Below, one piece after another: positions 28,695 to 35,660 of a DNA stretch of 64,000 nucleotides. How positions within the stretch are numbered: position 1 is the stretch's first letter; every line of letters begins with the position of its first letter. This DNA is from Priestia aryabhattai B8W22 (GTDB lineage: Bacteria; Bacillota; Bacilli; Bacillales; Bacillaceae_H): NCBI RefSeq assembly GCF_000956595.1, contig NZ_JYOO01000012.1, positions 1 through 64,000 on the forward strand, written 5' to 3'. Under the pieces are notes generated by a model. The model had not been told where the DNA came from and did no database searches. It worked only from the letters and a program-made list of their open reading frames with translations. The translations under genes and the position numbers were made by a program.

Positions 28695-29186
28695 TTAATC
28701 ATATAATTCACTTAAGAAATCCGTAAACGTATCTGCGATGTAAAATACATTGCTCCTTGCACGTTCTTCCACTTGTTCTTCAATTAAACCTTTCTCTTCC
28801 ATTAACACTTCTTTTTCAGGGACATTTTCGTGTTCCCAAAATACCACAATCGGGTTATCTATATTATTTTTTTAATCTAAACAAATTAAATTTCGAGCGG
28901 GATCATTCGCAATAGGAAAAACCTTTTTCGGAAGCATAGGTCTATATAGTTCATATTTTTGAACAATGTACTCACTGCTTTTCTTATCAAAGCTAAATAA
29001 ACTACCAAAACAAAGCTCTACGTTGCCTACATTAAATTCTTCTGGTAATACGCTAGCACCTCCATTTATTTTTACACAATCAATATAATCTTTAGGTAAG
29101 TGGAATCCTAATTGCCTTCCACTTTCTTCAACCTCATTTTCTGATACTTCTCGATCAGCATATTCCCACTCTAAATCTTTTCTCAT
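28695..29186 (-). pseudogene. SMI1/KNR4 (SUKH-1) immunity protein with premature stop
   Basis: The frame is 163 codons long if one TAA at 28872-28874 is read through. Upstream part: LGFHLPKDYIDCVKINGGAS and DPARNLICLD. After the stop, in the same frame: KNNIDNPIVVFWEHE and ADTFTDFLSELYD. These are the conserved C-terminal SUKH elements (usual form ICLDY.N...P.IVFWDHE), so the stop replaces an expected Tyr codon. The 104-residue truncated product lacks the last third of the fold. SUKH proteins neutralise polymorphic toxins. Confidence 0.85.
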
Positions 29187-29227
29187 CTAATTCCTCCTTA
29201 TAAATAGGGACTATTCCATAACTCCAA

Positions 29228-29671
29228 TCAGAAATGGATATTTAATTCTTCACGAATCGATTTTTCTAGATATTCTTCAAAGCTTCCGGCTATAACTTTT
29301 TTTCCGCCAAAGTCAAAATCAACTATGATGATTTCTTTATTAGGATATTGAAATCCTACTGGATTTCCCGCACTGTCTACTCCAATCACAACAAAATGCT
29401 CGTATCCTAGAGGCAACATATTTCTGAACTGTAGAGATTTATCTACAAATGACGGTGTAGACACAAATTCTGCCTCTCTTAACCCTAAAACAACCGCTTC
29501 ACCAATTGCCCCCGAACCATACCTCAAAAGAAATTTTTTAAAGTCCTCTGGAAGTTTCACTTTTAGCTTCGCTTCAGCTTGTGTCACTTCCTCACTAGTA
29601 ACAGCACCGCCAAAAGCTTCAGGGTACATTTCCAACTCTTGGTCCACTACTTTTAATAATTCGATCTTCAT
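29228..29671 (-). CDS. SMI1/KNR4 (SUKH-1) immunity-type protein
   Basis: A 147-residue complete SUKH protein. It has the helical start (VTSEEVTQAEAKLKVKLPED), the core FKKFLLRYGSGAIGE, strands FVVIGVDSAGNPVGF and the terminal FEEYLEKSI. An AAGGAATGG-type ribosome site precedes it. In polymorphic toxin loci such genes are immunity factors, often stockpiled. Here it is one of a codirectional series behind an LXG toxin; its cognate toxin is not in the window. Confidence 0.87.
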   Translation of the reverse strand: MKIELLKVVDQELEMYPEAFGGAVTSEEVTQAEAKLKVKLPEDFKKFLLRYGSGAIGEAVVLGLREAEFVSTPSFVDKSLQFRNMLPLGYEHFVVIGVDSAGNPVGFQYPNKEIIIVDFDFGGKKVIAGSFEEYLEKSIREELNIHF

Positions 29672-29727
29672 TCCATTCCTTCCCTTTCTGTAGATGATGA
29701 TTTAATTCTTTTTTGTACATACTTTTG

Positions 29728-30255
29728 TTATCTTTGTAAACGCAGGCTAGAAATTAAATCTTCTAAGGAGTTTGCAATTTCTTTAAAACAACCTCGTTCA
29801 AAATCTTCTAATTCGATTTTGCCGCTGATGTTATGGATCACAACTACCAAACCATTGCCTTCTATACCTATAGGAACCTTATCAAGCTTATCGTGATTTC
29901 TTTTATATCCCTTTAAATTCCTTTCAAACGTATCCAATTCAATATTCGGTAATACAGCCTCTAACGTAATGTAATGCCCATCCATAAAACCATCTAACTC
30001 CGCAAACCAGTAGGAATTAAAATAGCAGTCAATTGAAGAATGAAATTTAATATGAAACCTTTCTTCAAGTGGTTTTATATCGCTATGATTATTTTTTTGA
30101 ACAGGGTTCCATAAAATTTCTTCGTCTTCATCCATTTCCCCTTGATAAATTATTGATTGAACATTTTCGTTGTAGGATGTTTTAAATAGGAAATCCAAAC
30201 CTTTTTCAAAATATTCTCTTCTTACCTTAAAATAGTTGCTCATAGCATCTTTCAT
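29728..30255 (-). CDS. Syd-like (SUKH-2) protein
   Basis: About 175 residues, starting MKDAMSNYFK as is usual for Syd proteins. In-frame starts upstream (GTG at 30276, ATG at 30267) are possible, and the ribosome site GAAGG fits none perfectly. Features include FHIKFHSSIDCYFNSYWFAELDG and GNGLVVVIHN. E. coli Syd binds SecY; in Gram-positive toxin loci the family serves as immunity protein. Location in a row of SUKH genes favours the immunity role. Confidence 0.78.
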   Translation of the reverse strand: MKDAMSNYFKVRREYFEKGLDFLFKTSYNENVQSIIYQGEMDEDEEILWNPVQKNNHSDIKPLEERFHIKFHSSIDCYFNSYWFAELDGFMDGHYITLEAVLPNIELDTFERNLKGYKRNHDKLDKVPIGIEGNGLVVVIHNISGKIELEDFERGCFKEIANSLEDLISSLRLQR

Positions 30256-30333
30256 TGCCAATAACATTACCTTCACTCAAGACTTTTTCTAATCGTTCAG
30301 CATATGTTAGTTCTGTTTCTTCACGCCCTATTA

Positions 30334-30819
30334 TCACGGATGAATTAATTCGTTTAAAAAATCCTTAAAATTATGAGCTACTTTGTATGTATTTTCTTCT
30401 TCACGAGATTGGGGGAATGAAAGAGAGTGGTCCCAGTAATACACACCGTGCCTTTCCGTATCAGTAATAAGTACAATAAATCCCGAACCAGGATCATCTC
30501 CTATTACCAAACTACACGGCAGGATATCTTCTTCAAACTCTTCATAACATTCAATTAAATCAAACGTTCTTGTTACACCTATCCCATACAAAACATCTAA
30601 AGGAATTTCCTGATTTAATTCTTCAACAAAAAATTTACTATATCTTACTTTCGAAGTTCCTCCGTTATATTCACCTAAAAATTTTTTATAATCTTCGGGA
30701 AGTAAAAATCCCAAAATTTCTTCTAATTTGCCTATTGATTCTTCTGTTGCTTGACCAAAAGCATTTAAATTCATTTTATTACACTCCAAGTTCATTTTTA
30801 GATTCTCAGCTAAAGACAT
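30334..30819 (-). CDS. SMI1/KNR4 (SUKH-1) immunity-type protein
   Basis: Up to 161 residues. The core GFLLPEDYKKFLGEYNGGT, then CSLVIGDDPGSGFIVLI and YYWDHSL, and terminal FKDFLNELI are complete SUKH features. The start is unsure: the best ribosome site (GGAGTG) points to an ATG at 30774, but similarity to neighbouring paralogues favours a longer N-terminus. Part of the immunity array. Confidence 0.85.
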   Translation of the reverse strand: MSLAENLKMNLECNKMNLNAFGQATEESIGKLEEILGFLLPEDYKKFLGEYNGGTSKVRYSKFFVEELNQEIPLDVLYGIGVTRTFDLIECYEEFEEDILPCSLVIGDDPGSGFIVLITDTERHGVYYWDHSLSFPQSREEENTYKVAHNFKDFLNELIHP

Positions 30820-30843
30820 TCCATCTAGATTATTAATTGAATA

Positions 30844-30882
30844 GCAAGGCGAAAACTCCTGCGAAAAAGGCAGAGTAGGTTG
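30844..30882 (+). repeat. Degenerate copy of a dispersed repeat, copy 2
   Basis: AGCAAGGCGAAAACTCCTGC followed by GAAAAAGGCAG; about 22 of 25 core positions match the copy at 7902-7940 in inverted orientation. Confidence 0.5.
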
Positions 30883-30961
30883 TTACCGTTTATATCGATT
30901 GTTCGTCTTGAGATTGGAGTAGTTTCGTTATGTCTCAACTTCTAGCGTACTTATTTTTGTG

Positions 30962-31048
30962 CTAATCTAACATTTCATCTATTCGATAGTAGAGGTACTC
31001 ATAAAAGTTATCAAACTTTTCCTCTCCTACTTGTTCATTAATTGAATC
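30962..31048 (-). pseudogene. C-terminal remnant of a SUKH immunity gene
   Basis: A 28-codon frame between two stops reads DSINEQVGEEKFDNFYEY then LYYRIDEMLD. It resembles the last helix of SMI1/KNR4 proteins (FYEYLYYRID). No start or upstream domain remains, so it is a gene relic within the array. Confidence 0.55.
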
Positions 31049-31074
31049 CTAGCTTATCACTGTTATTTCTCTCG

Positions 31075-31524
31075 TTAAAAATCTTCTTCCCATGCTTCTT
31101 TTGCATCCAATAACCTTTGGGATAAAAACTCATAAAAGTTCTTTGCTGTATTATAGCCATCCAGTCCTCCTATTCTATTCCACGCTATTACTGGACACTC
31201 ATCATTCTCTATATTACTTGTATCTAAACAGTAAGCATATTCCCCAATATCCTCAATAACTACTAAATTTTTTTGCATCCCTAAATTTCTATATCTCTGT
31301 GTATGGGCAATAACGGGTGCTTTATTTGCCTTGGCCACTCCTGAAATGTCTACACCAAATAGCCCACCCGATCCATAATTAGTTAAAAACCACTTATAAC
31401 TTTCCGGCAATTCTACCCCTAACTCATTTTGGACAAATTTGATTTGACCTTCCTCTACTACACCTGTAAAGTCGTCCAATTCCTTATGTTCATTTATAAA
31501 ATTTGATAATTCTTCTTTATCCAT
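31075..31524 (-). CDS. SMI1/KNR4 (SUKH-1) immunity-type protein
   Basis: A 149-residue intact SUKH protein. It has ELGVELPESYKWFLTNYGSGG, the strand segment KNLVVIEDIGEYAYCLDT, CPVIAWNR and the final NFYEFLSQRLLDAKEAWEEDF. An AGGAGAAAGC ribosome site is present. It is the first of the SUKH series seen from the toxin gene. Which toxin it blocks is unknown; the two nearest toxin tips have other immunity types. Confidence 0.88.
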   Translation of the reverse strand: MDKEELSNFINEHKELDDFTGVVEEGQIKFVQNELGVELPESYKWFLTNYGSGGLFGVDISGVAKANKAPVIAHTQRYRNLGMQKNLVVIEDIGEYAYCLDTSNIENDECPVIAWNRIGGLDGYNTAKNFYEFLSQRLLDAKEAWEEDF

Positions 31525-31737
31525 TTAAGCTTTCTCCTATGACAATTTTTTAGTAACAATTTAATTTTACCTTACTTATGTTTCAAGTTATATCCATTTT
31601 CCGCTTACCATTGATTCAAGACTCATATATTGCTAATAGCATTCAAGCTCTAATTGTCTTTGTATATAAATCTCTATTTAAAATAAGCACAATCCAAAAG
31701 AATGCTCTTTTAATGTCTTTAGTTCTCTATGTGTTAC

Positions 31738-31989
31738 CTAATAACTCAAATCCCGTATTAAACCGAGATTAATTTTACTATTTTGGTATATAGGTGTAAT
31801 GACTAATTCCGCAAAATCATCCGTTTTGATTATTTCATTAATCAACTGCTTTAGTTCTGTAAAATCAATATGTCTTCTATTTAAGCCGTGGTTATAAATT
31901 GTAAACTCATGAATTAGTCGCAAACCTTCCCCTGTTTTTTGTTTATCACTAGACAATACTCCTTTTGCGCATGATGAATTATTATTCAA
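31738..31989 (-). CDS. Small ORF of unknown function in the immunity array
   Basis: An 83-codon frame from a TTG with AAGG 6 bases upstream. The product has a plausible coding pattern in its second half (INEIIKTDDFAELVITPIYQN) but no recognised domain. It may be a small immunity gene or a C-terminal relic of one. Confidence 0.35.
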   Translation of the reverse strand: MNNNSSCAKGVLSSDKQKTGEGLRLIHEFTIYNHGLNRRHIDFTELKQLINEIIKTDDFAELVITPIYQNSKINLGLIRDLSY

Positions 31990-32035
31990 TTAGTACCTTG
32001 TTAGCAAGAACCCATCCATTTAATCCGTATGAAGC

Positions 32036-32308
32036 TTATAGTTTGTAGTAATGGTCATTATTTCCTTCAATATAATTAATCAGTTCCTCAATATGCTCAT
32101 AGTCCATTGGCCAACAATAATCTTTTGATTGATCTAACAATGTTTTATTATCTAAAGCAAACGAATTAACATCTCCTTCAGCTATATCTAAAAGTATGCT
32201 GTTAGGCAGCTGGTTTTCAAAATGAAAAGCAAAAAATCTTTAAACAGAATGTTTACTTGTTTTTCTTTTTCTGTCATCACTTTCACTTCTACTTTTAAAC
32301 GCTCAAAA
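32036..32308 (-). pseudogene. Frameshifted unknown gene in the immunity array
   Basis: One frame gives VKVMTEKEKQVNILFKDF. After adding one base to the T6 stretch (coding strand) the next frame continues FAFHFENQLPNSILLDIAEG and ends YIEGNNDHYYKL. Joined, this is a protein of about 90 residues. The family is not recognised; position suggests a former immunity protein. The 5' boundary is uncertain because the frame stays open upstream with no clear ribosome site. Confidence 0.5.
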
Positions 32309-32321
32309 TCTATTTGATAAT

Positions 32322-32666
32322 TTAAAATTTTACTATCTCTACATTTTGTAGTCCTACTATTACTTTATTCATTCGCGTCAATAAATCTTTTATTTCGTCT
32401 AATGTTAGCTCGTCTTGCGCTTCTTTTAGGTCAAATTTCCCTAACCTCCCTGTTATACCTCTAATGCGCCCAACGAAAACTTGCTCATGGGTAATTGCAA
32501 TTTCTCCAATAGCAGTATGTATCCACCATAAAATCTTCTACCTTGCCTAAATTATCAAATTCGTCCGTGAAACAATTAGCTCTGCCCATTTTTGCTCGAT
32601 TCTTAGATCATTATCATCTAGTAATACTCGTGCACCTAAGACTGCTCTAACTTTTTCCTCAAACAT
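32322..32666 (-). pseudogene. Second, frameshifted copy of the deaminase-toxin immunity gene
   Basis: Three frames in turn read MFEEKVRAVLGARVLLDDND, then TDEFDNLGKVEDFMVDT, then AIGEIAITHEQVFVGRIRG...TRMNKVIVGLQNVE. The middle and end align with the intact protein at 35289-35645 (NLGKVEDFIVDTAVGEI, VFIGYAEGITKRL, LTNRIEKVLDGLSKVE). A good ribosome site (GGAG) and ATG at 32666 are kept. At least two frameshifts disable it. It marks a duplicated or displaced immunity gene. Confidence 0.82.
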
Positions 32667-33117
32667 TGTGAACATCTCCATTTTAATTTTGCACCTTGCA
32701 CTGCTTCGTCTCACTCAAATATCAGCTGATTCGATATAATTTAAAGTAAAAAACCTCGAAAGGCATTTAGCCAATCAAGGTTATAAACTTACTCTATTCC
32801 TACTCAAAATCCTCGTATATTCTTAGCTTACACTATATCCTTTTTAAAGTCACAGCTAATATTATGCTCAGAAGTAGGCTTTGTACGAACATGATGACTT
32901 TTCAATATCTATATATCTACTAATATCCTCATTCAATATAGAGATTATCTCTTAGTTACATAAAGACTTTGTTTGATGTCCTTGAAATCGGTACCAGTTT
33001 ATACAACACAGCTAGATTTTTGTCAGTAATTTGAAACTTTATAGGGAGGTCATAAAGCTATGTGACTTAGTTACCCATTAAAATAATGGAGTGCCTTTTT
33101 TAGTTAATTATTAAAAA
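32667..33117. other. Intergenic stretch in the toxin island
   Basis: No gene recognised. A terminator-like hairpin on the minus strand (32748-32784; AACCTTGA/TCGAGGTT then T6) could end the transcript carrying the CdiI-type gene. Confidence 0.45.
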
Positions 33118-33507
33118 TTATACACATAAACTGCGTTTCACTTCTGCCAATAAACCTATCAGCTCAGTTTTCTCTGGTTTATTCTCTACTTCTTTATTTA
33201 CATTTTTATCCAAATAATCATAGAATGTTTTAAAATCTAAAAAAGCTATTTGTTCAATTTCAACAGCTGGGTAACCTAGCTCTATCAAAACATGTTTTTC
33301 ATCTAAAGGTCTAGGTAATTGTGCCATGTCATATTCATCTAAATCAGACTGAAAAAAGGCAAATACTATCTCCTGTCCATAACCTTCTCTTTCGGCAAAG
33401 CTTTTTAATGCTTTTTCTAGATATTTTCCATTTATAAAATTAAAATATGTTAACATTAATTTATCAATATCTTCTTTACTTTCATTTACTTGATATTCTC
33501 CACTCAT
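33118..33507 (-). CDS. CdiI-type immunity protein for the EndoU-like tip
   Basis: A 129-residue acidic protein (MSGEYQVNESKEDIDKLMLT...) located 31 bases behind the EndoU-like toxin tip. FLDFKTFYDYLDKNV and the terminal LIGLLAEVKRSL match, from memory, the ribonuclease-toxin immunity (CdiI) proteins that accompany EndoU nuclease tips. GGAGGA precedes the ATG. It appears intact although its toxin partner is only an orphan fragment, so it could still protect against kin carrying that tip. Confidence 0.75.
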   Translation of the reverse strand: MSGEYQVNESKEDIDKLMLTYFNFINGKYLEKALKSFAEREGYGQEIVFAFFQSDLDEYDMAQLPRPLDEKHVLIELGYPAVEIEQIAFLDFKTFYDYLDKNVNKEVENKPEKTELIGLLAEVKRSLCV

Positions 33508-33538
33508 TTTTCGTCCTCCAATAACATCGTATTTTTAG

Positions 33539-34513
33539 TTAATCAACAATAGGGAAAAAGTTTGTTATTTCACCAGCCTCATTTAAATACCCTCTAAATT
33601 TTAAACCATTTGAAGCAGTTCCTTCGACAAGTCTCCCATTTACTTTTCCGTTCTGCATTGCTTCCTGTCCCAATCGATAAATTTTGTCGTCACTAATCTT
33701 AAATGGGTCATAAACTGTTTTAGGTTCCTTGATATTTTTATATGATACTGGGTCTGCAACATTACCAGCCATATCTTTTCTAGGTATTTTATACTCTACT
33801 TCATAAATTCCTTCAATCGATTGATGTGATTTTTTAGACACAATTAAATCATCCGGATTGAAACCTTGACTTTTCAACGCTTTATTAAATTCATCTATAT
33901 TGTGACCACCAACAATACCTTTTTTAGTATTAACATTTTCGACATTTATTAGGTGATTTTTTGCCTTTTCAACAAAATTAAATTTATTAGCCTTAACAGC
34001 ATTTTTAGCCGTACCCTTATTCTCAATACTTCTATCTTGTTCTTTACCTTTCCCTTCGACCTTCTCCACAGCTTTTGACTCGCCCTTGGAAACATCTTTA
34101 ACCTTATGCTTTGTTACGGTCTTTTCTGCTTTGTTTACGCGAAGTACGTATTCTGCTCCTTCGCTTCCGTATTTCACCACTTTCCCTGGCACTCTCGCAA
34201 AGCCGCCAAAGACAATTCCTGCTCCAGAAACAGAACGGTCAAAACTAGATAGTTCATTCCCAGTACTAGGATCGGATCCTACACTTGCTTCCTATCCACC
34301 TTTTACATTGGAAACCACAGGCACCATATCCGCTACAAAAGAAACAGCTGCTAGACCATCTTGTTGTTGCTTTTTGGCTTCCGTTTCATATACACTTCTT
34401 GCAATTTCAGACTTTTTATAATTCGCATATAGATACGGATACTTTTTCAACTCTTTTTCTAATTTTGCTTTAGAATGAGAAAGTGCAGCAAGGTCTCGCT
34501 GAACCTTTAGCAA
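33539..34513 (-). pseudogene. Orphan LXG toxin C-terminus with EndoU-like nuclease tip
   Basis: One continuous frame except for a single TAG (34291 region). Before it: LEKELKKYPYLYANYKKSE and AAVSFVADMVPVVSNVKGG, a pre-toxin segment. After it: EASVGSDPSTGNELSSFD, GFARVPGKVVKYG, junction VSKGESKAVEKVE, then the tip. The tip has GGHNIDEFNKAL, SHQSIEGIYEVEY, PKTVYDP and FRGYLNEAGEITNFFPI, an arrangement typical of bacterial EndoU RNases. The N-terminal LXG part is absent and the start at 34192 has no ribosome site, so it is a displaced tip rather than a working toxin. Confidence 0.8.
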
Positions 34514-34803
34514 CTTTTTCTGCTGTCATTCTATTCTTAAAAGTTGAAGAACCAGTAATTTTAGGATTAGTTTTCAATCTTTCTAAAAGTTGTTCATCAG
34601 TTTTCCTAACATGCCTCTCTATTAAATGCTCACCTTTTAACTCATGTACAGCTAATCCACCACCTGGCGCTAGAGAGCTTTTATCTCCTTGCTTGACATT
34701 TCCCGTACCCTTACCATCAAGCTTTTCCACTTTCTCCAACGTTTTCGACTGGCCTTTTGAAACACGTCTTCACCACTTCTACTGTCTGAACTACTTTTTC
34801 AGC
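34470..34803 (-). pseudogene. Orphan, truncated RNase A-like toxin tip
   Basis: After a relic of the shared region (AEKVVQTVEVVKT, then a one-base shift) comes the junction VSKGQSKTLEKVE. The tip follows: GGGLAVHELKGEHLIERHV, KTDEQLLERLKTNPKI and TFKNRMTAEKVA. This matches the N-terminal half of the bacterial CdiA-type RNase A domain, with its catalytic His in VHE or RHV. The second half is missing: near 34515 the DNA runs in another frame into the pre-toxin relic of the EndoU orphan. No immunity gene for this tip remains beside it. Confidence 0.78.
34723..34764 (-). repeat. Toxin-junction DNA repeat, copy 2
   Basis: A 42-base segment encoding the VSKGQSK...EKVE junction. It matches 36214-36255 at 40 of 42 positions. 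A third, more diverged copy lies at 34053-34094. Confidence 0.85.
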
Positions 34804-35288
34804 TTAATCGGTTAAATTAACATTTTAAGTCCAATATATAGTTTTATTTTACAATAAAAAGCACTTGTTGCCTTTAATCGACAATCAAGTGCTTTAAGTT
34901 CATATGTTTTTAAGTAGCATAAACTTGTAAGTTTTGTAGTAACAATATGACACTCTTTATGTGTCGTGACAATCATTACCTTAAAGCTTACGGGGTTGTA
35001 CGAGTTCGTTAATTTAGTATCCATTCCGTGTGTTTATATTCACCGCCCAGTATAATGTCATCTCGCCTAAGCTCGTATTTTGTTTTCTATTCTATCATTG
35101 CACATTGTACTTCATGATGGTACTACTTTCATGGGCTCTGAATTTCAGCATATCATCATTCGTGTTGTCCAAAGCATAAAATATCACATAGAAAGCACCT
35201 GGTTCCCTAAAAGGAAATCAAGTGCTTTTTAGTTAATTACATCATTAATTTATAATTTAAAAATATTCTTGTTCAATTTCGCAAATAA
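34804..35288. other. Intergenic stretch with two related hairpins
   Basis: No gene seen. Two terminator-like stems with the same arms (AAAGCACTTG/CAAGTGCTTT at 34858-34895 and a slightly imperfect version at 35192-35228) bracket about 300 bases. The second would end the toxin-immunity transcript. Confidence 0.55.
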
Positions 35289-35645
35289 CTACTCGGAATA
35301 AGGGTTATAATCTATCTCAACCTTACTAAGACCATCTAGTACTTTCTCTATCCTATTAGTCAAGTCTACTATTTCTTCATGTGTTAGTTCATTTGTAACA
35401 TCTAAATCTTTAAACACACTTAATCTCTTTGTTATCCCTTCAGCATATCCAATAAAGACCTTATTTTTGGATAACAATATTTCACCTACAGCAGTATCTA
35501 CAATAAAGTCTTCTACCTTTCCAAGATTTATATATTCATTAATAGTTCTTGCTATTGCATATTCATGTCCCCTATTTAATTTTAAATAATCATCATAGTC
35601 TTCGTTAATCGCCTCAAATATTTCATTATATTCCCAGTCTTCCAT
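35289..35645 (-). CDS. Immunity protein of the deaminase toxin (Imm3-like)
   Basis: A 118-residue acidic helical protein (MEDWEYNEIFEAINEDYDDY...) that starts 16 bases after the LXG toxin stop, the usual place for a cognate immunity gene. An AGGAGTG ribosome site precedes it. Pattern and partner agree with the Imm3-type family linked to deaminase-tipped toxins; that family label is from memory. A broken paralogue lies at 32322-32666. It should bind and block the toxin tip in the cytoplasm. Confidence 0.82.
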   Translation of the reverse strand: MEDWEYNEIFEAINEDYDDYLKLNRGHEYAIARTINEYINLGKVEDFIVDTAVGEILLSKNKVFIGYAEGITKRLSVFKDLDVTNELTHEEIVDLTNRIEKVLDGLSKVEIDYNPYSE

Positions 35646-35660
35646 GATGTCACTCCTCTT

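Noticed and set aside
28608-28706. Plus-strand 32-codon frame MLEHFFDEAFAQKYP...
   Set aside because: It looks coding-like but has no ribosome site, no recognisable family and lies in relic-rich DNA; kept only as a remark in the intergenic entry.
34812-35024. Minus-strand 70-codon frame downstream of the deaminase immunity gene
   Set aside because: It spans a terminator hairpin, has no ribosome site and shows no coding pattern.
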